Assembly (NCBI RefSeq): GCF_011075055.1
Contig: NC_058138.1
Span: forward strand, 22,604,928 to 22,668,927
Length of the DNA: 64,000 nt
Direction: 5' to 3'
Source: Mangifera indica
Lineage: Eukaryota > Streptophyta > Magnoliopsida > Sapindales > Anacardiaceae
Below are positions 48,874 to 63,342 of the stretch, one piece after another. Under the pieces are notes generated by a model. That model did not search any database. It was not told the origin of the DNA and worked only from the letters and a program-made list of their open reading frames with translations. Within the stretch, counting starts at the first letter, position 1. Every line of letters begins with the position of its first letter. Position numbers and translations under genes: made by a program.

Positions 48874-51800
48874 AGTCAACGCACAATAGTCAAAGAATTG
48901 ACTGGCCACCGGAGCGTCACCGGCGAGTCAACCAGGCGATCATAAATCGTCGCTCACGAGAATTTCAAAAGTTTCCGCGAGAAATAGAATCGGTGGTTGT
49001 GGTGGTGGTAGCGGTGGTTGAGTTTAAATTTTGAAAAAAAAAAAAAAAAGGGGAAATGAAATAAAATGGAGTGGTTTTTTGACGTTGAACGGAGACGGTT
49101 TTGTTTGTTTGTACTTGCCCGTGTGTGATGGTTTTGCGCTATGTCTTTAGACTGCAAGTAAGCCTTGTAAAATATCAAAGGGCTCTCTTCACCTTTCTCT
49201 TATTTCATTTTAGGGCTAAAGATCGGTTTGAATTTAGATCAATTTACCATTATACCCTTTAAACGCTTGAGGTTAGTTGCACCACTCTTTTCACAATAAG
49301 CTTCAAGAACTCCCTTCCAACCGTATCCATCGACAACAAGATATATAAAGTCAATGCATGTGTTTGTCACGTGTTTTATAATTAGCACGTTGTGTATATT
49401 TTGTTGCGACGAGAAATCTTATTTGATAGAGTCTAACTATCCATTTGGTAAAAAGTTCGATTATAATATTTTAAAAAAAATTAATAAAATATGATAAATA
49501 TTTATATATATTTAGACAAAAATTGATTAACAAGTGTATAAATTCTTAAACCATCAAAACATATTTTAGATTGTAAAATTCTGAAATAAAATTATAATAA
49601 ATTTTTTGTTAAAAACAAACAACATTTTGACTACAAACTATATTTGAGGTATTAGATTATGAAGTGATACAAAGCCAATAATTTAAGAAGATTACCCTAA
49701 CAATTCATTGCTTAAATTAAATTTCACTTACAATAAACAACAATTCAAATACTTTAAAAAAATTATCTTATCCCTATAACTATAAATGAGAGTCAAAATT
49801 ATCTCAGGGGCAAGAAGGTCTTTTAAGTGAAAGTCAATTTGGGAAGATCTGTGATAAAGGAAAAAATGAAGGACGAGAATAAAATAATGGTAAAGAAGCG
49901 AAACATTGATTACGTTACGACAAGGGCCGAGAATATCTCAAACAATATACCAAAGCCTGTCACCGCAATGCTCAATTCAACGATTTAATAAATAAATAAA
50001 TAAATAAAATATTCCGTTTATGAATTTGATTTGATAGCTTTACGTATCTTCTTCATTTTCTATTCTACCCACCTTCCACGTTCTTCTATATGTTTTTTAA
50101 TATGAGTAGATTAGATTGGATAGAATTTGAGCAAGTTCATCTATCAATCTCTCATAAAGGATTCCATTCCTCCCTAAATAAAAAAGAAATTTTCTTATAT
50201 ATATAGAAAAAACAAAATGAGAATAAATATATTTTTGACAAATCTTTTCACAAATCATCCATTCTTCAATTTATTTGTAGTTTGTAGGAAGAAAAGAGTA
50301 AAAAAATTTTTGTTACGAATAGGAAACGTGATTCTTTGTCATCTAAGTATTGTCTTTTTCTTTGATAAATAATTAATTAAAAAGTTTTTAAAGGATGACA
50401 GAAGTTCAAACTGTAAATTTTTTTTCTAAAAATTTTAATATTTTATCAATTTTATTAACTTTTCTTTCAATTCATTATTTGTCTTCCTTACATATAATAA
50501 TTTGAATCAATTCTAATTCAAAAAAGTCATTTCAAGACTAATGTTCTTTAGCTCGAACTTGATTCGAGAATGATTTAATTTGAGTAAATTTAAACTTGAA
50601 AATTTGAATCAACTGAAATTTGACTTATTTTATGAAAACGAATGTAACTATTAAATTAACTTAATTTATCTGATTTGAGTTTGAATTCAAACTCAAATAA
50701 TTTAGGACAAATTCTTTCCTACTTATGATTTTAATTTTTTTTACGTAATATTTATTTTTTTATTTAAAAAAAAAAACCTTAACAAATGGAGAATGCATTT
50801 TTTTTCATTTTGAATAAGGAGAAGACGTACGGAATTGGTATTTTGTAACAATATTCGAGATTTATGACGTGTGCAATTCTGTTGGGTTGGGCAAAGATGG
50901 GCTGATTCAATGGGTCAAAGCCCATCAACAGGGAGTGAGCTCAGGTGCTGATGGGGCTTCTTGGTAAAATAGGTGGGTGTACCAAAACAAACATCGATTG
51001 TTGCAAATACAGCTTTGGGGCGTGCGCGGGGCAATCAGAATCCATGCTGACAGAGTCCCGGTGTTCTGCTAGAACAAGCCTAACTCGGGCTAAGATATTT
51101 CAAGTTGATTCGTCTCAAATCAATAAGTCATCATTAATATATTCATCTTCTTTAATGATTTTCATATTCTTTGATTTTCTCTTTATTAATATTTCTTCTT
51201 TCTCATCTCCAACAATGACCCTTCTTCTCTTCTTGTATATTCCAATAGTTTCTTTGATGATCACATCACCAACTTAAATACGCTCAAACAAAATATTTTA
51301 AATTCAATCTGAACTTAAATCAACCCTTATTTAAGTTCAGTTGAACTCAAATCCACCTTTAAACAATGGTAGTTACTTGATTTACCTGGCAAGACTATTA
51401 ATAAATGAACATTTACCTTTCAAAGAGGTGTAATCTATAAGATTTTGAGCCAAACGCAGGCAGGACTCAGAAATCACAGTTATTTTCTAAATATAAATGG
51501 TAGATTTGGCAAACCTATTATTGTGTTTCTTGGCTGCACATTCACAATATGCAGGACCAGCTGATACAAAACATTCTGATAACTAAGATTCCAGGTGACC
51601 GGCTGATCGGCACAGACCATGGCAGTCTGATACTAGCTATTGAGTTTTCAGTAAAAATGGTAACTACATGTATAGAGAAACGATGATGCTTAGTTTTATT
51701 GAGTTTAAACTGTATATCCAACAGAGTCATGAACTGCTAAAACCTTACATATTTACAGTGACAGAAAACCACAACGTTGTTTGAGCATCTGATGGAAATA

Positions 51801-51967
51801 AGTTCAATCCATGGAACTGGAAAGCCGTTGCATATATGCTGTCCAAGTCAAAATGACATGGAAAACAGTACAAGGTGATTTTATTTCCATCTGATTATCA
51901 AACACCCCTTTGCAAAAGTCCATATTATACTCTATTATGATTACTATCAAGTAGTGATTACTTGGTT
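48874..51967. other. ATG18g-like promoter and long spacer
   Basis: The first few hundred bases are the leader and promoter of the ATG18g-like gene, with an A-run near 49035-49051. The rest is AT-rich. The piece 50880-51110 is GC-richer but shows no coding potential I recognise. Low-complexity TTTGAATTCAAACTCAAAT-type sequence near 50530-50710 looks like MITE debris. Confidence 0.45.
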
Positions 51968-54900
51968 TCAAGAACCAAGAGCAACCTCCTTGAGTCGATT
52001 CAGATCACTCAGATTCCTTGTTGAGTTGTATTCTTGTGAATCTAAGAGCTCTTCAGAGTAAGTTCTTTGAAGGGTGCCTTTTTGACACTCTTTCACACGC
52101 TGTGCAGCTGATTCATCACCTCTCAGCAGTACTACAACCTGCACCAACTAAAAGCATAATTCAACCAACTGTCCCAGCAACCAATATAGAGCCGTAATGA
52201 GAAAACATTGATATTTTCAAATACTGCTTCTTGAATATGTAGTTAATGAGACAGAAATTAGTGGAAATGCAGAATGAGGATTTTCCATGTCAGATAACAT
52301 TCTTCTCTGAATTCGAAGTTTGCTTGTCTTTCCTTTATAACACAGCACAAGCATGGTGAGGAGTCAATATTTTCATTTCAATCAGAGATGGTAACACAAA
52401 ATTTGCCACAATTTTTGTTACTTTTTCTGTGAAACAGGAGTAATGAATGGTGAATTCCTTATATAAGGAAAACAATAATATAGTTATATTTATTCATACT
52501 TTTCTCCTGGTTTTACGATTATCTTGGTTAGCATTCTCACTGCAACATGAGAAGATACAGAGTCACCCTAGCTGATTTGCTACCGAGCAAATAGATTTAT
52601 TGATGAAACATCTTAAATTTATCCAAACTGAATACTGCAATGCTGTCATATATGTATTAAACAAAGAATGTAAAGGAATGCAGATTGTAGTGTAAACGTG
52701 CCTGACTCATTCTTGGACGGAGAATAGGAGACTGCTCAACACACAAAGAAGCAGTCAAAACAACACGTTCCATCTCCTCCTGGTCATAATTACTACCAAG
52801 AGATGGATCTACTAGCTCCCTGATGTCATTGTTATCAAGTAAAGGTTTTGCCTGTACGGGAGATATGACAAATCAGGCAGCTTAGTATTTCTAAAATAGG
52901 ACAACCTTACAAATGAAACAAAGTGTGGGGAAGCCAAATTACCCAAATTACAACACTTTGCTGTAAATGGTCCACAGCTCGGCGTCCAGTTATGAGCTCC
53001 AAAAGCAGGACCCCGAAGGCATATACATCAGTTTTCTCATCAACTATGCCATGCATGAAGTACTCAGGAGCGAAATAGCTACAATTCAAGGAAAAGGATC
53101 AATCACTAAATAATTTGGTCATTAAAACTAAACAAAAAACTTATAGGCTTACGTACCCAAATGTTCCTTCAAATTTTGATACATTGTGGTGAGTCCACTG
53201 TCCTGGTAGCCACTTTGCAAGCCCAAAATCACATATCTGAATTGACTCACAAATTAAAAAACAAGAAGCAAGAAACATTGATAATACAAACTTATACAAG
53301 GCAACTTAAAATTCACGTATAGGATTGCAAGAAAACTAGCATCAAATTTTTTAACTTATATATGACATAAATTTTCATCAAATTGGGAAGATGTATTGCT
53401 ATTGATGCAGGTAGACCTTAACTGCAGACTCTATCAAGCATGCAACCAGTGTATTCAGGGACATGGAAATCACGTTACTTTATCTATTTTCCTTTTACAC
53501 ACATTTCCATCTAGGTTTTACTAGAATTTTTAAGAAGAAACATCTAACTGGTATCATTAAAAATCGTACAAATGAAGTACTATCAGTAAATCTTTCACAG
53601 CTGTTAGCATGCATGTGACTAAATGCATGAGCTCCAAGTGAACAAAATAACAATATTGCTACAAAGTAGCAGATTTTCCGCCAGTGTGAAGCTTATGAGA
53701 CAACACATGGCAATGAGATGTAAATACTCCAGACTGTCTACTTCAATATTTTGTGTTTGTAAAGGTTTTTAATGCCCACCTATCCAAAGATTGAAGTGTG
53801 CATACGACAACTTTTTGACCATTTATTCGCAATCACCAAATGAGTGAGAAACGTTTTAAGTTAATTGGTCCAATTAACTGGGGAGAGTCAATATTGTCTT
53901 TTATGCGAGCAATTTCTTCTTCCTAAACGCATCTCACAACTCTCTATCGTATTGTGCCAGCAAATGTGCTTGTTCCCCCTTCTTAGTCTTACTTGCCTTG
54001 GTCAATGTTTATCAAGTTTTATCAAGTAACTCCAATGACAAGATAGAAGATGTTAAGCAACCACCTTGACCCAAGTCTAGACAATAAAAGATCCTTGTCA
54101 CGCCAATCCCCATTTTGAGTCAAGAGATGGGCATGTAGGCACATCTTATCACACCAATTAAGGGCATGCTTAGAAACTAAGGGAGTCAAAGACCAAGAAG
54201 TAGGTTATTTACCAATCTAGTATTCTTTTTTCCACTATTGTCTTTGAAAATTAATGTATCTTGAATAGTTATCACAGGCGTGCCTAGGCAATGCTTCACT
54301 CAAGGCAACATGGCCATCGTCTTGAGTATGGTCAAGGTGACTCATGGTTCAAAGGTGATCGCCATTAGCAATTTTTTGACACCTTCAAAGAAGCTTTAGA
54401 TATCGAAAAAGTGCATTTTATTATCACCTAAGCTATCTTTCACTAGATTTGAGGGCTAGTGACAATTTTTTGACAATTTTCGGTATAATGTTAGGCATTC
54501 TCGCAAGTTTTGAGCAATTTTTAGCTAGATATAAGGGTTCAGGTTTGAGGTCATTGAAGAGATCACTAACAAGTTCTAAGATCATCAAGACGTCAAGAGC
54601 GAGTTCTAAAGTCACCGAAGAGGTTGTCAATGAGTTTTAAGGTTGTTAGAGAGATTTAAGGTCGTTGGATAGGTTATCTATTACTAATCTCTTACATAGT
54701 TGCCAGAGAGGTCTTAATATAATAACTAGTTGTCTGTCTTATTTGATATTGCTGATAAAGTTGTTGATCAATTTTTCATTGTTGGTGTAGTAAAAAATTA
54801 TTTTAAATTTAATGGAAATGGGAAAAAAATTTAATGGAATTTTTTAATTACCTTAAGTAAAAAAGCGACACCTTCACCTTGCCTTTTTTGCCTAGGCAAT

Positions 54901-57900
54901 ATGACCTCTCATGACCTTTTATCACTTTTAGCCTTTGACAACTATGCTTGAAAGCAACATTAATGTTTTCCAAAATAACTTATTCATTCTGCTATTCTGG
55001 CAGGTATGTATGCTGTAGCATATGACAAAATATATACTATGTCTCTCAAGGGCATTTTTCCACTCAGAAACTAATTACAGGCTGGTAGCCCGATCATACA
55101 CCTCATAAGAATGAAGCTTCAAATAGAATCAGGAATGAAAATATTGCATGTATTCAAAGAACTACAGATTTATCCAATTCGGCTCTTCTTCGGATAATAA
55201 GCTATTCTTCCTGATTTAGCAGTCTTCTTGGTTATGCATTTTTTAGGAATGTAGTATTGACACTTTACATTTACTAGACAAAGTTGTGACAGAAGAGTAC
55301 TTGGAGTGCATGGCATTGCTCTTACCGTGACTTTACAGTCCTAGTTCATATTTATGTTTATGATAGAAAAAATTTTAGTATACTTTGCTTCTCTTAACAA
55401 CCTAACTAGCCAAGAAATTCCTTTCAGGATCCACGAAAAGAGTTCTAGCTGCCCTCTTGGATCCTTAATGAACCTTCAATAAAGATCTTAGCATGTATTG
55501 TGAATTGTGATGCAAAAAAATATAGGCATCAGTCCCTAGCCAGTGAGGATGCACCTTGTTATGAAGATTTTAGATTCAGAGTAACCAACTATGAATCCTC
55601 ACTGCATAACTCTTTGTTTAAGAGTTCAAGTATAAAAACAAATCTTAAATTGTTTTATGCTGCTAGTTTGTGACAGGCTCTTAAGCCACCAATAAGGCAG
55701 GTATACAAAAGGAAATGCAAAGGAACCAACAGCAGATCATCAGAGAGCAACAAGCTCGCTGCCTAAGTTACAGACAAATTATTAGAGAGTAAGCTGGCTG
55801 CTTCAGTCACAGCAAAACGGGCAAACGAAAATTAGAGAAAATTTAGAGGAAAGCGGAAACTGAAAGCAAGGAAGGACTATAGATGAGAAGGAAGACGAGT
55901 GGAGAGAGGAACCAAAATTTCAGAGAAGTATTAGGAAGGCTTATGCCAAGGGAGGACTGGCACCTCTTGCTGCCGGGATTAACATTTCTGTTTAGTCTTG
56001 TTTTCTGTCTGATTTTGAGTGAATAAAAATCATTGATTGGGGTTTTACGGTCATTTTGTGTCGATGCAGTCATTTTTACAACCAACATCGAAAATTGATT
56101 GTTTGTGTGTGGGAGTATATGTGTTGATGCAGTCGTTTTGTGCAGGACATTATCAGGGGGATTGGGGTTGAACTGAGGGACGTAGGTTCCTAACACAGGC
56201 TCAGCCTGACCTAATAGCTAGCACAACATTCAACTTACACGAAGACCAACACCATCACTACCACTCCCTTTTATTGATCAACAGAGTGGTGCAAGGCTTC
56301 TTTCTCAATCAGTTCCAAAGCTTATATCCATAAAAAAGTCAGCATATCAAGATCGTATGACTGAAAAAATGGAATGTCTAGCGTTGCTAGTCAACCATCT
56401 TCACATCCCGAGAGATTAACTAAAGCTAAAATCAACAGAATCTGGCACATGACTGAAAATATAACAATAAATAAATGAATCTTATTCCATTTTCTTAACT
56501 TAATTGCTATGCTAAATTACTACACATTTATAGGGTTTTTTTCTTTTGAACTCTACTGTGTTTCTGGTAACTCAGAAAGAGATGCTTAATATTAATTAAA
56601 TGCTTCAAGGCATTCTGAAAACAATTAAAAAATATCCTTATAGTAAAGGATACTCAGAAAAATGGCAGTTAGATACAAAGGAATGAAAGCAAAAACATTT
56701 ACGGACTTGTCGCATATGTACAGAAACACAAACAAGTATAAATTTAATGGCTATAGATTATGCTAGCAGGGCTTAAACGTATTATGGAAATGTTTACATT
56801 TTATAAGTTCACAAAGTTTTCCACTCTGCTTTCCATATTAAGAAATTATTTTCACAAAAAAAAACTACAAAAATTCAAAAATTTCTGCAATAACTGAAGT
56901 TTTACTGTTTGATCATTCTCAGTGGTGAAGCTTGAAAGATACCTGAGGTTCAAAGTCCTCTGTAAGCAGAATATTTTCTGCCTTGATGTCTCTGTGAATA
57001 ATCCGCTTGTCGCAACCCTCATGAAGATATGTTAGACCATCTGCTGTTCCCAGAGCTATTTTATATCTTTTATTCCAGTCTAGTTTATCCTTTGAACCTG
57101 GAAAAAGTGTATAGAAACACTTGAAAAACACATGCATGCTAGAATAAAAGGTCAAGAATATAAAAAATGTTAAGAGCAAACCATGAAGAAGAGAACTTAA
57201 ACTCCCCAAGGGAGATAACTCGAAAACAAGATACATTCCATCACTGTCACACCCAATCAACTTAGCAGTATTTGGATGGTCCACATATGCTATAATTCCA
57301 ATCTCACAGAGAAAGCCACTTGTTCTCTCAGGCTCTGTTCCTTTAGTAAGTCTCTTTACTGCTACCAGTCTTCCATTTGGCAAACAACCCTTGTAAACTT
57401 CAGAATAGCCACCCTTTCCGATCATATTTTCTAAAGGAATTCAAACGATTAATCTACATCACTGGATCAAGATAATAACAATTTCACTAGATGCATCAAT
57501 GTATAATGTCATTGTTTAAGCAGGGGATTTGCCATCATTAATTACTAAATTCCGCTATGTAACTAAATAAAGTAAGCTGACATTAAAGGAAGGTAAATCT
57601 AAATGCCTACAAAAAGAAGTACAGACCTTTACTGAAATTGTTAGTTGCATTTTGGAGCTCAGAGAGGTTGAACTCCTTCAATGAAGATTTATAGTTGTAT
57701 ATATGTGTCATCTCCGGGTCTTCTTCTGTTATACTCCTACTCTTTTTCCGGTCTGTCTTTGCCATTGGAAGAGGAGAGAATATATTTAAGCCCTTAATTG
57801 AAGACCTTTTCAATAACTTGAAGAATTTTCTCCAGTTAGTGGACGCCCTTGCTTTCGGACACGGGGTTTCATACTCTGAGATGCTATCTTTGGAAGAAAC

Positions 57901-59201
57901 TGTATCAGATTCTGCACCTTTAAGGCAAGCTTCTAAAACTCCCGTAGGAGATGATAAATCTTGTATCTCCTTCTCCGTGTCTGAACATCTCGAGTCTGCA
58001 AAATAGCAAACCAAAACACAATGAAAGTAGAAACCAAGCATGTCTGGACATGCCTGTAAATAGATGTGACACACAAAGGATCATATAAACAACAAGAGAT
58101 GGGAAAATAGTTACCATGAGCAGAAGCAGAGGAAGAAAGCATACTAGATTGTTTCTTATATTTTACTGGAGAAACCTCTTCTTGAGAAGTTTTCTCAGTT
58201 GTGTCAGCAGAATCCTTAGCACTCTCCCTGAAAACAAGAGTATACCAATATTGCCAAAGAATGTACAATTAGCCAAACGGAAGAAACCATCAAACTGTTA
58301 ATGTCAGTACATTTTCTTTCCCACCTGTGTGTGTGAGAGGGAGAGATAGAAAGACAGATATTTCTACTTGCCGAAGGAATAAAAACTCAAGGGAAAATTC
58401 ACAAACAACTACATTACAATATCGAAGTGGCACCTATAGTGCAAAAATCTGTTTGATACAGAACAGAGGAAAAGACAAATAAGGGAACCAGAGCACGACT
58501 AGTGTATTAGATGATTATGTATGCAAGTTAGAATCTTGGCAGAGAAGAATGCCTATATACATAATTTATTTTAGTCCACGAGGGAAATAAAAATACAATT
58601 ATAAAGGGGAATAAGACTCACTTTATAACAAAACTTAAAAAGTTAATTACTGAAGGATATCACATGAAAGGAAAGAACTAATGTCCCCATCATATGTGTA
58701 CAACATACCGAAATTCACTACCAAAACTCAGATTAAGAAAAGTATGAACAAAATCTAGAAACATCATAATAGACAAAACAACAGTAAAAAAAAACCTAAA
58801 TCTTCTCTCTTATCCAAAGCAAAATCGAACAAAAAAAATCCATATATATTCATCATATTTCAGAATATAACAATAAACACACTAGTACAAAACCTAAACC
58901 ACCAATAAGCGTACACAAAGTTACCACCTAGAAAAAAATATGAAGAAAATAAAGAAATGCCCGGATAAGAAAATTTGAAGATAACACAACCCATTTGTGT
59001 ATTAATCCTCAACAATACAAAAAATTTAAAGTCCCAAATATATCCAAAAAAATCCAAAAAAAAAAAACCCATGAGGCTAAAGTTATAACACATTGTGAAG
59101 AGGGATATGCATGAAAATTGAAACAGGCCCAAAAGAAGGGGACAAAAAAAGAGAGCATACCGTGAGGGTGAAGTAGCAGCTTGAACACTAATGCTTGCCA
59201 T
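51968..59201 (-). CDS. Receptor-like cytoplasmic kinase, class VI (RBK-like), 9 exons
   Basis: Cytosolic Ser/Thr kinase; class VI members include the ROP-binding RBK1/RBK2. Exons in order: 59201-59161, 58227-58115, 57995-57627, 57430-57182, 57097-56943, 53236-53157, 53078-52943, 52851-52702, 52138-51968; 1464 nt, 487 residues, in frame throughout. The kinase domain starts at about residue 170 after [15 protein letters not shown]. It shows the glycine loop GKGGYSEV (179-186), lysine VAVK (K200), catalytic HRDIKAEN (292-299), DFG (312-314) and APE (339-341), so it should be active. There is no transmembrane segment or ectodomain. Eight introns were placed; seven are GT-AG, and the one after exon 8 must use a GC donor (CAG|GCACGT) to stay in frame. 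Intron 5 is 3.7 kb and holds transposon remnants. The exact paralogue cannot be fixed by eye. Confidence 0.9.
54266..54944. mobile_element. hAT-like non-autonomous element (679 bp) in kinase intron 5
   Basis: The left TAGTTATCACAGGC and reversed right TAGTTGTCAAAGGC are terminal inverted repeats (12 of 14). Subterminal TGCCTAGGCAA words occur on both sides in opposite sense. Flanks ATCTTGAA and TGCTTGAA agree in 6 of 8 bases, a worn hAT-type duplication. No transposase. Confidence 0.6.
55669..56197 (+). mobile_element. Possible LTR-like element in kinase intron 5
   Basis: The segment begins TGTGACAGG and ends CCTAACACA (7 of 9 inverted). It is richer in G and C than the intron around it and contains a poly(A)-type GTGAATAAAAATC near 56019-56031. 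GATGCAGTC-TTTT recurs in the right part. No target duplication or primer site was found, so the call is tentative. Confidence 0.3.
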
Positions 59202-62200
59202 GAACGAGAGCAAAACTCACCAAAGGAAGAAAGCAACCCACCAAGCAAAACCAGACCAAAACAAGAGAAAATATGATGTTGATAGAGAAATAATGAAGAA
59301 AGAGTAAACAAAACAACAAAAATTAATTTAAAACAGAAACCAAGAAAAGTAAGTTATAATACATACATTAAAAAGGCTGTTAACTTTTATCCTATTTTGA
59401 CCAAATTTCAACAGCTAGAAACTCGGTTCAATAACATAAGAAGACTCAGAAAAGGGAATCCAGAAGCAAAACACTAAATATGAGAACCTTTCATTGAATG
59501 CTCTCCTTCAATGCTTAATGTAAATGAAAACAAAAGAAGAATAAAAATATAAAACATAAAATTAAAAAACAAAACTACTGGAAATTTTTTTTTTTTTAAA
59601 AAACTTTGCGTTGTGCAATGCGATTTGCAGACACCTTTTTTTGTTTTTTATCTAACAGTGCGAGTCCCGCAAATGTCGCTGGTTCGGTCTGGTGTGAGAT
59701 GGTGACAAGTGTTGTACGCTCTTCAGCGACTTCTGCTCTCAACCTTGTAACCGCATTAAGAGTCTCGGACTCCGTTGAGGAGAGAGAGACACTCTGAAGA
59801 AAGCTGCTGTGCCTGTCGATGACGTTTATTTATTACAAAGTTGGTGTCCTTTTCGGTAACTTTTGTCATTCATTTGAGGCTTTCTATAATTTCTTAAAGT
59901 CTTGTGCAAACTTCGTTATATTTATGTCTCGCCTTGTTTTGGATAGAACGATATTTTTTGGGTTTTTTTTTTTCTTTCCTCATTTATGGGTAATTTAAAT
60001 TTAATATATGAGCATGAAGATAAGAAGAAATTTGAACTTTTTCCCATAATTTTGCTTAGATTTTTAATTTATTTTTAGTTTTAAACAAACCGTTAACCTA
60101 TATAAAAAATATAATTATTAGTATTTTACGATACATCATATATATAATTTAAATATAAAAAATATTATATATTCTAAGTTATATTAAAAATTAATATGAT
60201 ACAATGAATATATCATATAATATGATACATTTTTAATAAATAATAATATAGTAGAAATGTATATAAAAAATTTTAAAATTTTAGAGTTGTTTAAGTTTTT
60301 TTTAAAGATAATGATATATTAATTAAAATTTTATATTAATTTATTATTATTATTTTTAAATATATTTTATATGACATAATACAATATATGACACATTAAA
60401 AAGATCAATATTATATACACTTAATTATGAGTAGATAACATATTATTATATGATTTTATCATCTAATTAAATATTTAAAATAAGATATTGATTTATTATA
60501 TCTAAAAATGTCGAAATTTATCAAATATCTTCAACTAATTTTGTATTTGCATTCATGTCCCTTAAAAGTTTAGCTTTTGCTTTTACATCTCCATATTTAA
60601 ATATTTCTTACATTTGAGCCCACCTATGTAGTATTCTAGCTAGTATTTTATAAATTAGTAGACTTACCATCTTAGTCATTTTCACTTCCATATTAGCTTT
60701 TGGATAAAACTACTAATTCACATATAATTTTAATCAGGATTATTGAAATTATTTATTAAAAAATTGTAACACGACGTCGTTACGGCTTAAATATTAGAAA
60801 TAGTTTTATATGACCCTTTTTTTGTCTTTAATTTTATGTTTTCCAATGTTTTATGTTAATTATTGTCCTGCATATCATTTGAGACAAATCCTAAGCAAAT
60901 TAAATGCAATTGATGGATGTAATAAATTATGGGTTAAATTTACCCACTTCTAGAAGATAAATTAGTAGTAAAATACAAAATTTTCAAACTTGAACTTGAT
61001 GTTGACCAAATCAACAGATCGATCCGGATCTTAACTAATATGTTATTTGACAATTTTAAATATAAATGTTTTTAACCCTATAATATATGTGTTTAGTCAC
61101 GTATTAAAATATTCAAGTTCAAATTGTTTTATGTTCGTTAACTTATTTTAGCCAATCATGATGGTTTAACCAAAATCGGCCAAATTTTGCTTTTACCCTT
61201 AGCTCATACTGAGTTGACCACTAGATTCCATTAAAAGTTAAGATTCATTAACTTCTTAAAGATTATATAAAAAGATTTTTATTTTTTAAGGTTTTTCAAA
61301 AAAATAAAACCAGACGTACAAACTGATATTACTTAATTATATATTATTTTAATAAGTTATAAATATTTGTTTATACATTTAATTTTAAATCACTCAATAT
61401 TGTGATAAATTATTATTATTATATAAATTAAATTAGTATTTATTATTAATACACATAACTTTATTTATTCTTTACCGCATGGGCTCGATTTGAGTCCTAA
61501 TCATTGCAAAAATTTCTTTTCTCCAACTTAACAACCCATATTTTGGTATGTGGTACATATTTCTTATAATATCAATTGTAAGACATCAATCAACATACTA
61601 ATTTCATTGAAATTGATCCAATATGATCCGTTTGATATAATTACAATAACTAAAATAAGTTTAAACATTAACCCAGATCAAATTAACCATTGGGTCTCAG
61701 TTAAACTAATTTGATCTACTGATTCAGTCTGAATTTGAAACACAGGTCTCCATTGAAACTAGTGATCAATCAAGCATATTGTGGTGGGAGAAATTGCATT
61801 AATTTGTGGAGGCATCGTTCACTAAATATACCTAATATGGATGTTGGTCACGCGGTTCGAAATTTATGGTGTTTCGTATTGGCAGGTATGAATTGAAATT
61901 GAAAATTGGACATATAATAAATGGGCTGACGTAAAAGATCTAACATGCAGTATAATGTTTACAACGTACATACATAGAGTAATGTAGTTAGGGTTGACTC
62001 AAACAGAGTTAGTTTGGTTTGAATAGCTATTTAATTTGATTCAAATGAAATCCGTATTGAAGTTTTAATTTGACCGCTTAATTCGACTTAGGGTTGACTC
62101 AAACAGAGTTAGGCTGGCAGAAATCTTTCTTATAGCCTGGGGAATCGGGCCTAAGTTGACAAAACGACAATCATAGATTGTCTTCTTGAATGGCATGTCC

Positions 62201-63342
62201 TACTTGTATTTTACTGCTTAACGACATGTCATCTTCTTATATTTTGCAACGGGCTCTCTAAAGGTTGAGTGGCTTAAGGTACATTAATCGAGCCTAACTA
62301 AAAGGCTATTCAAGTTTGAATAGAATTCATGCCAAACTAAAAGCCTCAGGTATTTATTCAAACACAACAAATACAAGAATTAGCTAAGCTAAACTGATTT
62401 AACTTATTTTGAATTTGTTTATCATTAATATAAGTTAATTTGAGCTAGTGAGAATTTGGTTTAATTTGACTTTTGAATCCAATGAAGGACTAGATTTAGT
62501 TTAAATTTGATTTATAATTCAATTCGAATCATATTAAACAATAGTCAAAATGACATTATTTTGATTATAATTAGATAAAATGATATCATTTTATCATTAA
62601 GTTACAAACTCGAACCATAAATCAAAATTATGAAGTTGAGCCAAACTTTCGAATTTCAAACTTAAGGATTAAACTAAACTTGAGTTATTTTTAACATTAG
62701 TTCGACGAACTTAAATTATCTCATTTTTCATTTGAGTCGAACTCAAGTTAAGAGGTGTTTGACCTCGATTCAATCTGTATTCACCCTTAATTGAGCCAAC
62801 TCGATTCGATTTGTTATTCATCTCAATTCAAGTCAAATTCAAATTAGAGCTTTAGTTTGATTTAAATCACACTTTAACAATATTATTTATGGTCAATAAT
62901 AATATTCATTCTGCTAGTGACATTATTCGTTCTCTCAACTATTTTTGGATGACATATTTAATTAATTTAAATAAATTTAAACTCAAATTACTTATTATAA
63001 ATTCAAATAAACTTCGAGTCAACCCAGGTCCAGAGATAGGTTTGGCATGATTCCAGCCCCATTTAAAATCTGTGTTTATTTATTAACGAGACCGGTTCAA
63101 AGATTCGGTTGCTGTTGATTCACAAACTGCCAATACCGGCCTTCAAAGCCAGGACTTTGAGTCAGTAATAAGAGCTAATGGTTTCACAATACCATGGTAA
63201 CTATTTTTGCTAGTCTCTATGCATCTTCTTTGTTTTATAGGAATCTTATTCTTCCCGGGAATCAACTGAGATTTTTCTTCAATACTTTCACAGAATTTAA
63301 TTATCATGGGATTCTCAAATCCTGTCAAATCTTACCATTAAA
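59202..63342. other. Kinase 5' flank and long AT-rich spacer
   Basis: The part up to about 59830 includes a GC-richer block (59610-59820) that probably holds the first non-coding exon or promoter of the kinase gene. Beyond it the DNA is very AT-rich. A 25-bp exact direct repeat starts at 61988 and again at 62088. Segments at 62000-62860 resemble decayed MITE ends (TTAGGGTTGACTCAAA; TTAAGGGTGAATACAG reversed). No gene recognised. Confidence 0.45.

Noticed and set aside
48874..48909. Upstream extension of the ATG18g-like protein by 12 residues
   Set aside because: It needs a GTG start at 48909; the first ATG at 48873 gives a family-like N-terminus, and nuclear plant genes rarely start at GTG.
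58860..59311. Long hydrophobic open frames around kinase exon 1
   Set aside because: They read through the T-rich intron after the CACG|GTATGC donor; the 41-nt exon joined to 58227 gives the continuous kinase frame.
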